From positions 1 to 64,000 of the forward strand of contig JANXAW010000026.1 in NCBI GenBank assembly GCA_025061985.1: 64,000 nt of DNA, read 5' to 3'. The notes beneath the pieces were generated by a model. It ran no database searches and was not told the origin of the DNA. It saw nothing but the letters and a program-made list of their open reading frames with translations. Numbering within the stretch: the stretch's first letter is position 1; the number at the start of each line of letters is the position of its first letter. This DNA comes from Fimbriimonadales bacterium (GTDB taxonomy: Bacteria > Armatimonadota > Fimbriimonadia > Fimbriimonadales > GBS-DC). A program made the translations under genes and the position numbers. Of the stretch, positions 46,741 to 56,566 are shown one piece after another.

Positions 46741-48333
46741 ATGACGACGATGGTTTTCAAGAGCCCATACGCAGATGTGACCATTCCCGACATCGGCGTC
46801 GTTCAAATGGTCTACCAGCACGCTTTGGAGTACGGCGACAAGCCCGCAATGATTGATGGTCCCACAGGGCGCACCCTTACCTACCGCCAGTTGTATGGGG
46901 GCGTGCGGCGCGTAGCGGGCAACCTCGCCAAGCGTGGGCTGCAAAAAGGCGATGTGGTCGGCATCTACAGCCCCAACCTGCCTGAGTACGCTTTGGCATT
47001 CCACGGAGTCGTGTTGGCAGGCGGAGTCGTCACCACAGCAAACCCCCTCTACACTGCCGATGAGTTAGCTTACCAGCTACGCGACTCTAACGCCAAGTTC
47101 CTAATCACGGTTCCCCCCTTGCTAGACAAGGCACGCGAGGCAGCGGCGAAATCGAATGTGCAAGAGGTATTCGTGATTGGCGAAGCGGAGGGTGCTACGC
47201 CGTTTACTGAGTTGCTTGCCGAAGCAGAGCCGCCCGAAGTGCCACTCAACCCCGCCGAAGACCTCGTGGTACTGCCCTACTCCAGTGGCACAACGGGCTT
47301 GCCCAAAGGCGTGATGCTCACCCACCGCAACCTCGTGGCAAATATGGCGCAAATACTCGGCTCAGGCGTAAACCTCCAACCTGACGATCGCGCAATCGGC
47401 GTGCTGCCGTTTTACCACATCTACGGCATGCTGGTCATCCTCAACCTCTGCCTCTACAAAGGCATGACCATCGTCACGATGCCGCGCTTTGACTTGGAGC
47501 AGTTCCTCAAGATTATGCAAGACTACAAGATTACGCGCGCAAACCTTGTACCCCCGATTATCTTGGCACTGGCAAAGCACCCAATCGTAGACAACTACGA
47601 CCTCTCACACCTGCAGATTATCACATCGGGTGCAGCGCCGCTTAGTGCTGATTTAGCAGAAGCGTGCGCAAAACGCTTGAATTGCATCGTGCTTCAGGGC
47701 TACGGGCTGACCGAGACGAGCCCTGTCACCCACCTCAATCCAGAAGACCCCGCCCGTATCAAGCTCGGCTCGGTGGGCGTGCCGATCGCTAACACCGAGT
47801 GTATGGTGGTGAGCTTGGAGACGGGCAACCCGCTGGGCGTGCGTCAAGAGGGCGAAATCTGGATTCGCGGCCCACAAGTGATGAAGGGCTACCTCAACAA
47901 CCCTGATGCCACTGCGCAGACGATTACGCCCGAAGGCTGGCTGCGCACGGGTGATGTGGGCTACGTGGATGAGGATGGCTACTTCTACATCGTTGACCGC
48001 GTCAAGGAGATGATCAAGTATAAGGGGTTGCAAATCGCGCCCGCGGAGCTGGAGGCAGTGCTGCTTACGCACCCTGCCGTAGCAGATGCTGCCGTTATTC
48101 CCAGCCCCGATGAGGAAGCAGGCGAAGTGCCCAAAGCCTTCGTGGTGCTCAAGGGGCAAGCTACCGCTGAAGAACTAATGGAGTATGTCGCCGCGCGCGT
48201 TGCCCCCTTCAAGAAAATTCGGCGCGTGGAGTTTGTAGAGCAGATCCCCAAGTCGCCGTCGGGCAAAATCCTGCGCCGTGTGCTGGTGCAGCAAGAGCGC
48301 GAGCGCGCCGCTTCCCAAGGCGGAACTGGATAG
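46741..48333 (+). CDS. AMP-dependent CoA ligase (4-coumarate-CoA-ligase-like)
   Basis: PYSSGTTGLPKGVMLTHRNLVANM, GYGLTETSPVTHLNP, GWLRTGDVGYVDEDGYFYIVDRVKEMIKYKGLQIAPAELE, PKSPSGKILRR. Confidence 0.93.
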   Translation: MTTMVFKSPYADVTIPDIGVVQMVYQHALEYGDKPAMIDGPTGRTLTYRQLYGGVRRVAGNLAKRGLQKGDVVGIYSPNLPEYALAFHGVVLAGGVVTTANPLYTADELAYQLRDSNAKFLITVPPLLDKAREAAAKSNVQEVFVIGEAEGATPFTELLAEAEPPEVPLNPAEDLVVLPYSSGTTGLPKGVMLTHRNLVANMAQILGSGVNLQPDDRAIGVLPFYHIYGMLVILNLCLYKGMTIVTMPRFDLEQFLKIMQDYKITRANLVPPIILALAKHPIVDNYDLSHLQIITSGAAPLSADLAEACAKRLNCIVLQGYGLTETSPVTHLNPEDPARIKLGSVGVPIANTECMVVSLETGNPLGVRQEGEIWIRGPQVMKGYLNNPDATAQTITPEGWLRTGDVGYVDEDGYFYIVDRVKEMIKYKGLQIAPAELEAVLLTHPAVADAAVIPSPDEEAGEVPKAFVVLKGQATAEELMEYVAARVAPFKKIRRVEFVEQIPKSPSGKILRRVLVQQERERAASQGGTG

Positions 48334-48343
48334 CCTGCAAACG

Positions 48344-48387
48344 GAGTGGACGCCCTCGCATCGCTGTCGGCGGGGGCGTCCGCACTC
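48344..48387. terminator. hairpin GAGTGGACGCCC...GGGCGTCCGCACTC
   Basis: long stem with one bulge between genes. Confidence 0.5.
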
Positions 48388-48475
48388 TGGTAGGATGACA
48401 CCTTTGCTGGTGCGAGACGACGGTGCGGGACGCCTTCGTATCCTGTGCAACAACTAGTCGGAGAGCGCTCCACCC

Positions 48476-49357
48476 ATGGCGTCCCCTACTCTCAGCATCT
48501 GCATCGTGAACTGGAACACGCGCGAGTTGCTTCGCGCGTGCCTGCGCTCCCTTTACCGCTACCCGCCGTCAGAGCCGTTTGAGGTAATCGTGGTGGATAA
48601 TGCCTCGCCCGACGGCAGTGCTGAAATGGTGCGCGCCGAGTTTCCCCAAGTGTTGCTGATCGCTAACTCCGAAAACTTTGGCTACGCGAAGGGCAACAAC
48701 CAGGCGATGGAGCGCGCGCAGGGCGAGTTCGTGCTGCTGCTCAACCCCGACACAGAAGTGTTTGAGGACACCTTGCAGAACGCAATTGCGTTCATGCGTG
48801 CCCATCCTGAGGCAGGAGCAATCGGCGCCAAGCAACTGTTCCCCGACGGGCGTGTGCAAGCCTCCGTGCGCGGCTTCCCAACCCCTGCTAACTTGCTGTT
48901 TGAGGTATCGGGGTTGGCTTGGGTCTTTCCACGCTCGCGCCTACTTGGCGGCTACCGCATGCGCTGGTTCACCTACGATACCCTCGCCGAAGTCGATCAG
49001 CCGATGGCAACCTTCCTAATGACCCGCCGCACCGTTATCCAGCAGGTAGGGCTAATGGATGAGGCATTCCCGCTCTTTTTCAACGATGTGGACTGGTGCT
49101 ACCGCATCAAGCAGGCAGGTTGGCGCATCTACTTCGTGCCCGAAGTGCGCATTTTGCACCACGGGGGCGCCAGCACAAAGCAAGTGCGCTTAGAAGCAAT
49201 CCGCGAGTCGCATCGCGCCCTAGAACGGTTTTATCAGAAGCACTACAAAGAACGGCTCAATCCGCTCCTCTACGCGCTTTGCATCGGCGCGATTCGGTTT
49301 GGGGGGCTTGTGCGCGTGTGGTACGCACGCTGGCAACAAACTCGCCCGCGCTCCTAA
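48476..49357 (+). CDS. family 2 glycosyltransferase
   Basis: LSICIVNWNTRELLRACLRSLYRYPPSEPFEVIVVDNASPDGSAEMVR...LLNPDTEVFEDTL. Confidence 0.92.
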   Translation: MASPTLSICIVNWNTRELLRACLRSLYRYPPSEPFEVIVVDNASPDGSAEMVRAEFPQVLLIANSENFGYAKGNNQAMERAQGEFVLLLNPDTEVFEDTLQNAIAFMRAHPEAGAIGAKQLFPDGRVQASVRGFPTPANLLFEVSGLAWVFPRSRLLGGYRMRWFTYDTLAEVDQPMATFLMTRRTVIQQVGLMDEAFPLFFNDVDWCYRIKQAGWRIYFVPEVRILHHGGASTKQVRLEAIRESHRALERFYQKHYKERLNPLLYALCIGAIRFGGLVRVWYARWQQTRPRS

Positions 49358-49473
49358 CCAAACCGCTTCGCCAATCGGCGCGCCAGCAGAAATGGCTGCT
49401 GCACCTCGCTGAACACTTGGGCGGTACCTCAAGCAGCAGGAACCCTTCCCCTCGCGTCTAACACACACTACCA

Positions 49474-52188
49474 ATGGCACGGATAGCACTATTGGTTGCA
49501 GGGATGGCGATCGTGGCACAGCTGGCGTTTAGTCAACACCCGCGTCCTGACTTTGAGCGCACCCTTTGGCAGTCGCTGAACGGCACTTGGGAGTTCCAGT
49601 TTGACCCTCAGAACATAGGCATTCAGCAGAACTGGCAGAGTTTGCCCAAGCCCTACGAGCGTACAATCCGCGTGCCCTTCGCGTGGGAAAGCAAGCTTAG
49701 CGGAATCGGCGATACGATGTTTAAGGGCGTTGCGTGGTATCGCCGTGAGTTCAGCCTACCCGAAAAGTGGCGCGGCAAACGGATTTGGCTCTGCTTCGGC
49801 GCCGTGGACCACCACGCCACTGTGTGGATCAATGGCGAGCGCGTGGGTGAGCACGAAGGCGGCTACTCCGAGTTCCGTTTTGACATTACCCCTTATGTGC
49901 GCTTTGACCGACCGAACACGGTAGTGGTGCGCGTGGAAGACCATACTGACCGCTCCACCCCCTTAGGCAAGCAAACGCCTGAGTGGTACACCAGCGTAAG
50001 CGGCATCTGGCAAAGCGTGTGGCTGGAAGCTACAGGCGCCGCAGCAATCCAGCGCTTCCGAATCATCCCTCTTGCGAATGAAGCGGGCGTGCCCACAGGT
50101 GTGATAGAGTTCATCGTGGAAATAGACCGTGCCCAACAGCACGAGCCGCTCCAGTTGGAGCTGCGCTCACGCAACCGTCTCTTCCCAACGCGGCGCTTCG
50201 GCATCTTAGAAGGCGAAACCTCCAAAACTTTCCGCTTGGTGCTGGAAAACCCGCGCCTCTGGACGCCCGAGAATCCGCACCTATACCCCTTCGAGCTGCG
50301 TCTGCTCTCAAAGGACGGTAAGCGCTTGCAGGATGCCGTGCGGGGCTATTTCGGCGTGCGCACAGTACGCTGGGGCACCTACAAAGGCTCTGAGTTCAGC
50401 TACGTGCTGCTCAACGGCAAACCGATTTACTTGCGTGGCGTATTAGACCAATCCTATAACCCTGACGGGCTGTACACTGCCCCTGATGATGCGTTCCTCA
50501 AGCGCGATATTCTGCTTGCAAAGCAAGCGGGCTTCAACATGCTGCGCATCCACATCAAAGCCGACGAGCCACGCAAACTCTACTGGGCAGATAAACTGGG
50601 CATTTTGGTGCAAGCAGACATCCCCTGTTTCTATGTGCCTTCCGAGCGCGCCCGAACCCTGTTTGAAAAAACCCTGCGCGACCAAATTTTGCGCGATTTC
50701 AACCATCCTTGCATTATCGCGTGGACTATCTTCAACGAAGAGTGGGGCATCGGCGCGCTTAGCCCTGAAAACCGCGCCCATCGCGTGGAATGGGTGCTGC
50801 AGATGGTACGCCTTGCGCGTAGCTTAGACCCAACCCGCCTCGTTCACGACAACTCAGGTTGGGCACACCTGGAGACAGACCTCAACTCGTTCCACTGGTA
50901 CGGGCGGAATGTTGACCTGTTTCGCCAGCAGTACCAGACAGTGAACCGCCAAGAAGTAGGCAAAGACAAGACTTGGAACTATATCGACGGGCGGCGCAGC
51001 CGTGGAGAGCCATTCGTCAATAACGAGTTTGGCTACGTCGCCGCTTTCGACGGCGATGGTGACTGGTCGTGGGGCGGGCTGGCATTGCTCAACACCCTGC
51101 GCAGCTTAGATAAGCTGGTGGGTTACACCTACACAGAACTCACCGATATCGAGTGGGAACACAATGGCGTTTACAACTATGACCGCAGCCCCAAAGAGTA
51201 CGGCTTCGATTTTTGGGCGCCGGGGATGAGTTTACGCGACCTGTTCGCAGAAGACTTTCTGGTGTTGGACGTGCCCGCTATCAAGCGCGCCACGCGGGGC
51301 GAAGTAGCGCAAGTACCAATCTTGTTTAGCCACTACTCAGGGCGCTTCGCAGAGAGACCTTTTACGCTCTTCTATCGGCTGGACTACATTGACGCGTTGG
51401 GCAACCGCCACCGAGGGCGAGTTCATCGACAGGTTTTCGCGCGTACACCTGCTTATCAACTGGTGCCCCTAACGATTGCAGTAGTGCGACTACCCAACGA
51501 GCCGTGTTTAGCGACGCTGGTGGTGTGGGCAGAGGATTGGGAGCGGCGGCGCGTGCACATCAACTACACGCAGTGGCTGGTGGACATTGAATCGTTGCCG
51601 AAGGTGGAAATCAAGCGAGGGCAGGTCATCTTACGCTTTGCGCCTACCGAATACACTGTTAGTGAGTTTAGCGTGCAAAGCAAGCCAGACCGCCCCTTGC
51701 AAGGCAAGCATTGGGCACGCGGGCACGGCTGTGTGGAATATGCTCTCACGATCCCCCAAGGCATATCCATTGCGGACATTCGGCGCATTCGCTTGCGGAT
51801 GGAGGTCGGGGCACGCGCAGGACGCGAGAAAGTAGACTGGGCACAACGCATTCATCCTGAAGACTACCCGCAAACCGACGGCAAGAAGTATCCTTCGCGC
51901 GTGCTGGTAGAAATCGCAGGTGAGCGCGCTGCCACGTGGGAGCTGCCCGACGACCCCGCCGACGCACGTGGTGTGCTATCGCATTGGGCAGGGATTGAAC
52001 GCGGCTCCTACGGCTACTTGCGCGAGGCAGTGCTAAAGATGAATCCCGTTATCCGCGCCCGCATTCAGCAAGAGCGTAAACTAACTATCCGACTCATTGT
52101 GCCTCCCGACCTGCCAGGTGGTATCGCCATCTACGGCGCCACAATGGGCTGCTACCCTTTGGAGCCGACGGTGATCCTTGAACTCTAG
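49474..52188 (+). CDS. secreted glycoside hydrolase family 2
   Basis: LNGTWEFQFDP, VPFAWES, WYRREFSLPEKW, LRGVLDQSYNPDGLYTAP, ILRDFNHPCIIAWTIFNEEWG. Confidence 0.92.
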   Translation: MARIALLVAGMAIVAQLAFSQHPRPDFERTLWQSLNGTWEFQFDPQNIGIQQNWQSLPKPYERTIRVPFAWESKLSGIGDTMFKGVAWYRREFSLPEKWRGKRIWLCFGAVDHHATVWINGERVGEHEGGYSEFRFDITPYVRFDRPNTVVVRVEDHTDRSTPLGKQTPEWYTSVSGIWQSVWLEATGAAAIQRFRIIPLANEAGVPTGVIEFIVEIDRAQQHEPLQLELRSRNRLFPTRRFGILEGETSKTFRLVLENPRLWTPENPHLYPFELRLLSKDGKRLQDAVRGYFGVRTVRWGTYKGSEFSYVLLNGKPIYLRGVLDQSYNPDGLYTAPDDAFLKRDILLAKQAGFNMLRIHIKADEPRKLYWADKLGILVQADIPCFYVPSERARTLFEKTLRDQILRDFNHPCIIAWTIFNEEWGIGALSPENRAHRVEWVLQMVRLARSLDPTRLVHDNSGWAHLETDLNSFHWYGRNVDLFRQQYQTVNRQEVGKDKTWNYIDGRRSRGEPFVNNEFGYVAAFDGDGDWSWGGLALLNTLRSLDKLVGYTYTELTDIEWEHNGVYNYDRSPKEYGFDFWAPGMSLRDLFAEDFLVLDVPAIKRATRGEVAQVPILFSHYSGRFAERPFTLFYRLDYIDALGNRHRGRVHRQVFARTPAYQLVPLTIAVVRLPNEPCLATLVVWAEDWERRRVHINYTQWLVDIESLPKVEIKRGQVILRFAPTEYTVSEFSVQSKPDRPLQGKHWARGHGCVEYALTIPQGISIADIRRIRLRMEVGARAGREKVDWAQRIHPEDYPQTDGKKYPSRVLVEIAGERAATWELPDDPADARGVLSHWAGIERGSYGYLREAVLKMNPVIRARIQQERKLTIRLIVPPDLPGGIAIYGATMGCYPLEPTVILEL

Positions 52189-52299
52189 AGGAGACGCTCC
52201 CCTGAACCCTCCTGCAAGCTCTTTTGCTATGTAAGGAAGGACCTTAGGAGGGAGTTCAAGGCTTTGCCCCTTGCAGGTTCCCCCCACGAGGGGGGCCCG

Positions 52300-52337
52300 A
52301 AAAAAAAAACTCGGTTCCCCCTTCCCAGGGGTGAACC
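52300..52337 (-). terminator. rho-independent terminator of tsf with 10-nt U tract
   Basis: minus strand GGTTCACCCCTGGGAAGGGGGAACCGAGTTTTTTTTTT. Confidence 0.85.
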
Positions 52338-52365
52338 TTATGGAAGGGGGTTGCTACAACGCAGT

Positions 52366-53235
52366 TTAGGAGGATGGCCCGATTTCTAAGCGCACGAAGC
52401 GCACCACCTTCAGGTCGCCTGCCGTTTTGAGCAACTCGCCGATGGTCTTAGATTCGTCCTTGTAAAACGGCTGCTCCAGCAGGGCGACGCGCTGGATGAA
52501 GTTTTTGTTCACGCGCCCTCGCGCGATGTTTTCAGCGATGTTTGCGGGTTTGCCTTCGTTGAGGGCGCGCTGCTTCTCGATTTCCAGCTCTTGCTGCAGC
52601 ACCTCAGCGGGGATCTCGTCTTTGCTAAGGTACTTGGGCGCGCCCCATGCGACTTGAATAGCGATTTCGTGGGCAAGGTGGCGCATTGTATCGGGATCGG
52701 CATTACCCGTCAGCACGACCATCGTGCCCACGAGCTTGTTGTGGTGGATGTAGACGTCTACGATACCGTTTTCACCTTCAGGCACGCGCGCCACTGCGTA
52801 GTTTTGGAAGGCGATGCGCTCGCCTGTCTTACCCATCACCAACTCGATCAGTTTTTCAACGGTGGTATTCGGATCTCCGAATGAGGGGCGCTGGAGCAAG
52901 GTGTCCATCTTGCCTTCCTCGCCGAGTGCGAGGGCGTGGCGCACCAGCTCGTCCGCGAGTTTCTGGAACTCCTCGTTTCGCGCCACGAAGTCGGTTTCGC
53001 AGCGCAGGTCAATCAGGGCGCCAGCGCGTCCATCCTCGCTGATGATACCTGCGATCACGCCCTGATTTACCTCTTTGGTGGCGCGCTTGGTGGCGATGAT
53101 GGCGCCTTTCTGGCGCAAGATGAGGCGGGCTTTCTCCAAATCCCCGCCCGCTTGCTCCAGCGCCTGCTTGCAGTCCATAAACCCTGCACCAGTTTCATCG
53201 CGTAACTCCTTGATCAGTTGAGGGCTGATGTTCAT
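52366..53235 (-). CDS. tsf: translation elongation factor Ts
   Basis: [38 protein letters not shown] overlap with rpsB stop. Confidence 0.95.
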   Translation of the reverse strand: MNISPQLIKELRDETGAGFMDCKQALEQAGGDLEKARLILRQKGAIIATKRATKEVNQGVIAGIISEDGRAGALIDLRCETDFVARNEEFQKLADELVRHALALGEEGKMDTLLQRPSFGDPNTTVEKLIELVMGKTGERIAFQNYAVARVPEGENGIVDVYIHHNKLVGTMVVLTGNADPDTMRHLAHEIAIQVAWGAPKYLSKDEIPAEVLQQELEIEKQRALNEGKPANIAENIARGRVNKNFIQRVALLEQPFYKDESKTIGELLKTAGDLKVVRFVRLEIGPSS

Positions 53236-54125
53236 CGGTACTCCTCCTCCAGATCCTCCAAGCGATGGCGTTTCATTAACTCCCACTCTCTACCCATTGC
53301 CTCCTCTTCAGAGAGGCGGGATTCACCCACAGCGATTTCCTCGCCGAACATCTTGCCGTATTCGGCAACCTGTTCGGGCGAAAGCGGCGCTTCTTCCTCA
53401 ACCACAGGCATTTCCTCAGGAATGACCTCGGCACCTTGCCATTCAAGCTGCTTCTCCTCGATAATCGCATCGGCAATCCGCCCCGCAATGAGCCGAATGG
53501 AGCGGATGGCATCATCGTTGCCAGGGATAGGATAATCCACCTCCTCAGGGTCGCAGTTTGTGTCTACGATAGCGATGGTGGTGATTCCTAGGCGTTGGGC
53601 TTCCGCGACTGCTGTGTGCTCCTCTTTGATATCTACAATGAACAGTGCAGCAGGCAAGCCGGGCATCTCTTTGATGCCGCCGAGGTTGCGCTCAAGCTTT
53701 TCGTATTCTTTGCGCAAGCGTGCCGCCTCTTTTTTGGGGATGCGATCCAGCTCACCTTCCTGGATCATCCGCTCCAGTTCCTTGAGGCGCTTGATGCGCA
53801 TTTGGATGGTGCGGAAGTTGGTCAGCGTGCCTCCCAGCCAGCGGTGCGTAATATAGTACTGGCGGCAGCGCAGAGCAGCCTCCTTAATGGCATCGCGCGC
53901 TTGTTTCTTCGTGCCCACAAACAAGATGTGCCCACCGTTGTTGACAATCTCTTTGACGGCTTTCTGTGCTTTGTCAAACATCTCGATAGTCTTGTGAAGG
54001 TCGATGATGTGGATGCCGTTGCGTGCGCCGTAGATGTAGCGCCGCATGTTTGGGTGCCACTTGCGGGTGGGATGCCCAAAATGCACCCCCGCCTCCAGTA
54101 ACTCGCGTATCGTTAGCTCTGCCAT
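53232..54125 (-). CDS. rpsB: 30S ribosomal protein S2
   Basis: [43 protein letters not shown]. Confidence 0.97.
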   Translation of the reverse strand: MAELTIRELLEAGVHFGHPTRKWHPNMRRYIYGARNGIHIIDLHKTIEMFDKAQKAVKEIVNNGGHILFVGTKKQARDAIKEAALRCRQYYITHRWLGGTLTNFRTIQMRIKRLKELERMIQEGELDRIPKKEAARLRKEYEKLERNLGGIKEMPGLPAALFIVDIKEEHTAVAEAQRLGITTIAIVDTNCDPEEVDYPIPGNDDAIRSIRLIAGRIADAIIEEKQLEWQGAEVIPEEMPVVEEEAPLSPEQVAEYGKMFGEEIAVGESRLSEEEAMGREWELMKRHRLEDLEEEYR

Positions 54126-54161
54126 CGGTTCACCTCCGGGTTAGTTGCCACCCGCGCCGTC

Positions 54162-54219
54162 TACCGCGCTTACGATCTGAGCGAGCGCACTCAGACACCC
54201 CAGCGCGTCGGGCGCGGTA
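54162..54219 (-). ncRNA. candidate structured rpsB 5' leader
   Basis: perfect 8-bp arms TACCGCGC/GCGCGGTA enclosing CTGAGTGCGCTCGCTCAG hairpin. Confidence 0.4.
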
Positions 54220-54233
54220 CGAGATGCCAGCAA

Positions 54234-54241
54234 AGTATACC
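54234..54241 (-). promoter_or_regulatory. GGTATACT box upstream of the rpsB leader
   Basis: agtatacc on + strand. Confidence 0.5.
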
Positions 54242-54287
54242 CAACCTGCGCACGAGGGGCGAGCCCAAGTCGCGGAGGCAACCACCG

Positions 54288-55124
54288 TTAGGCAAGCTGA
54301 TGCCACCACCACAGCCATGGTGCGCTGAACAGAAAGCTGTCGAACCGATCCAGCACTCCTCCGTGCCCCGGCAAAATCCTACCAAAGTCCTTCACGCCCA
54401 CTGCGCGTTTGAGTGCGGACTCAAACAGGTCGCCCAGTTGCCCCAACACGCCTACCCCCAGCCCTGCCACAGTAGCCCAGGTAGGGGTGTAGCCGAGCAT
54501 TGTCCCGCCGACACTGCCTATCAGCACACAGAGTATAAGGTTGGCGACAAAACCTTCAATTGTCTTTGCTGGGCTAATCAAAGTAGCGATTTTTCGCCTT
54601 CCTATGAACTTGCCGACGAAGTAGGCAGCTGTATCGCCCATCCAGAGCATCGCAAACAGCCAGAGCACCACAAGTGCGCCCCGCTCAACCTGCCACGCCC
54701 CCAGCGTCGTGAGCGCGTAGTCCTCCCGCAGTCGCACCCCGAAGCTAAACAGCCAGCCAATATAGAGCATACCAAATGTGCCGTACCCTATGTTGTGGGC
54801 TACAGAGGTAATCCGCCCCAACCAAGCGCGTCCCAACTCATACAAGAGCGCCCCCAAGAAGACTGGCAGTAAGACGCGCGCAAGCGCAACGTCTGGCAAC
54901 CACCAAGTCATAAATGGCAGGCAGGCTCCTGCAAGTAGCAATACTGGGTTAGGTTGTACAGGGGGCTGCAGCGACGCAGCTCGATAGGTCCACGCAAACT
55001 CAACGGAGCCAACCAGCGCCAATAGGCTCAAAGACAGCCCAAAAAGACCGCCGCCGGGGGCGAAAATTGCTACCAGCATCAAAGGGATGCCGATAAGCGC
55101 GGTAAGCACGCGAAGGCGCAACAT
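54288..55124 (-). CDS. cdsA: phosphatidate cytidylyltransferase
   Basis: MLRLRVLTALIGIPLMLVAIFAPGG...LFESALKRAVGVKDFGRILPGHGGVLDRFDS. Confidence 0.93.
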   Translation of the reverse strand: MLRLRVLTALIGIPLMLVAIFAPGGGLFGLSLSLLALVGSVEFAWTYRAASLQPPVQPNPVLLLAGACLPFMTWWLPDVALARVLLPVFLGALLYELGRAWLGRITSVAHNIGYGTFGMLYIGWLFSFGVRLREDYALTTLGAWQVERGALVVLWLFAMLWMGDTAAYFVGKFIGRRKIATLISPAKTIEGFVANLILCVLIGSVGGTMLGYTPTWATVAGLGVGVLGQLGDLFESALKRAVGVKDFGRILPGHGGVLDRFDSFLFSAPWLWWWHQLA

Positions 55125-55134
55125 CAGGTCTCTT

Positions 55135-56463
55135 TTAGGCTTGTGCTTGCTGCTCCGATTCAGGCAGGGCGGGAGTGGGCTGCCACCGCACATACAAAGT
55201 CAGCCCGTCGACGCGATCTACCTTCACTAGCTCCCCTTCTTCTATCGGTGGGTCCAGAGCAATGGCGCGCCACAGAGAGCCGTCCACAAACACCATTCCC
55301 TCAGGGTCAAGGCGCGTGCGCACCTGCCCCGTCATGCCCACCAGACGCTCTCGCCCACTTACCTTGCGACGGAACTGAGCTCGAATCCCTGAGTAGGCGA
55401 TGAACGTAAACAGGGCAGCCGTCAGCGCCGTCATCGTGCCAACTAGCCATAGGCTCACGCGGAACACAGGCGAGTCGGACTGGAACAAGATGATGGAACC
55501 GATGGCGAACGACACTAACGCCCCCGCCGTAAGGATACCATGTGAACTTGTAAACAGCTCCGCCACAAACAGGGCGAACGCAAGCAAAATCAGGGCGACC
55601 CCCAACACATTAACAGGCAGCACAGAAGCAGCATACAACGCCAACAACAGCGCGATAATCCCAATGACGCCCGGAAAAGTAGCACCAGGGTTTTGCAATT
55701 CGCCTAGCAAGCCGTAAATTGCCAGCAGCATTAGAATGTAGAATACGTTCGGGTGCGCCAGGAATATCAGGAGCGACTCGCGCCACGTCTTGGGCACTTC
55801 GCGAAGAGGGACGTTGCGCGTGCGCAGCACCACCGTGCGCCCGCCAGCTAACCGCACAGAGCGTCCATCTATCTTCGCCAACAGTTCCTGCGGAGTGGTG
55901 GCAATCAGGTCTATCACGCGCTTCTCCAATGCTTCCGTTTCAGTAACGGATGCTGCCTCGGTGACCGCCTTGACCACCCAGTCGGCGTTGCGCCCACGCT
56001 GTTTAGCGATGGTCTTAGCATAGGCAATAGTGTCGCTCATTACTTTGCGCTTCATATCTTTGGGGATGTCCTCTCCCCCCATGCTGACAGGTGTTGCGGC
56101 GCCGATGTTTGTGCCTGGCGCCATCGCGGCGATATTGGCAGCTACAGTGATAAACACCCCAGCCGAACCTGCGCGCGCTCCCGAAGGATACACGAACACG
56201 ATCACGGGGATGGGACTGTTGAGGAAGGTGGTGGTGATGTCGCGCGTGGCTTGCATCTCACCCCCAGGGGTATCCAGTAAGACCATAAACGCCGCCGCGT
56301 TGGCTTTGACGGCGTCCGCATGCGCGCGCATAAGATAGTCCGCGGATGCGCGATGCACAATCTCTTTGAACTGGATGTAGTACACAGGGCGCGCTGTCCG
56401 CGGCTGCGCTCCCGCCGTCAGCAACATCCCCCACAGCAGTCCCCAGAACAGGTGCAGTCTCAT
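55135..56463 (-). CDS. NfeD-family membrane serine protease (ClpP-like + NfeD OB domain)
   Basis: MVLLDTPGGEMQATRDITTTFLNSPIPVIVFVYPSGARAGSAGVFITVAANIAAMAPGTNIGAATPV. Confidence 0.9.
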   Translation of the reverse strand: MRLHLFWGLLWGMLLTAGAQPRTARPVYYIQFKEIVHRASADYLMRAHADAVKANAAAFMVLLDTPGGEMQATRDITTTFLNSPIPVIVFVYPSGARAGSAGVFITVAANIAAMAPGTNIGAATPVSMGGEDIPKDMKRKVMSDTIAYAKTIAKQRGRNADWVVKAVTEAASVTETEALEKRVIDLIATTPQELLAKIDGRSVRLAGGRTVVLRTRNVPLREVPKTWRESLLIFLAHPNVFYILMLLAIYGLLGELQNPGATFPGVIGIIALLLALYAASVLPVNVLGVALILLAFALFVAELFTSSHGILTAGALVSFAIGSIILFQSDSPVFRVSLWLVGTMTALTAALFTFIAYSGIRAQFRRKVSGRERLVGMTGQVRTRLDPEGMVFVDGSLWRAIALDPPIEEGELVKVDRVDGLTLYVRWQPTPALPESEQQAQA

Positions 56464-56470
56464 CACCCTT

Positions 56471-56478
56471 ATTTTACC
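56471..56478 (-). promoter_or_regulatory. GGTAAAAT box, 7 nt from the nfeD-like ATG (leaderless candidate)
   Basis: attttacc on + strand. Confidence 0.55.
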
Positions 56479-56566
56479 CAAGTAGGTATTATTCAATCTT
56501 GCTGCGGGGAAACAAAAACCCACGCATCCGCCGACAATTAGGCCTGAGGGAGGCGACGCTAGTGCG

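Noticed and set aside
47653-48159. 168-aa minus ORF within the CoA ligase
   Set aside because: Antisense to AMP-binding signature motifs; no start context.
52300-52309. A10 tract as an assembly gap or poly-A insertion
   Set aside because: Explained as the U tract of the tsf terminator on the minus strand.
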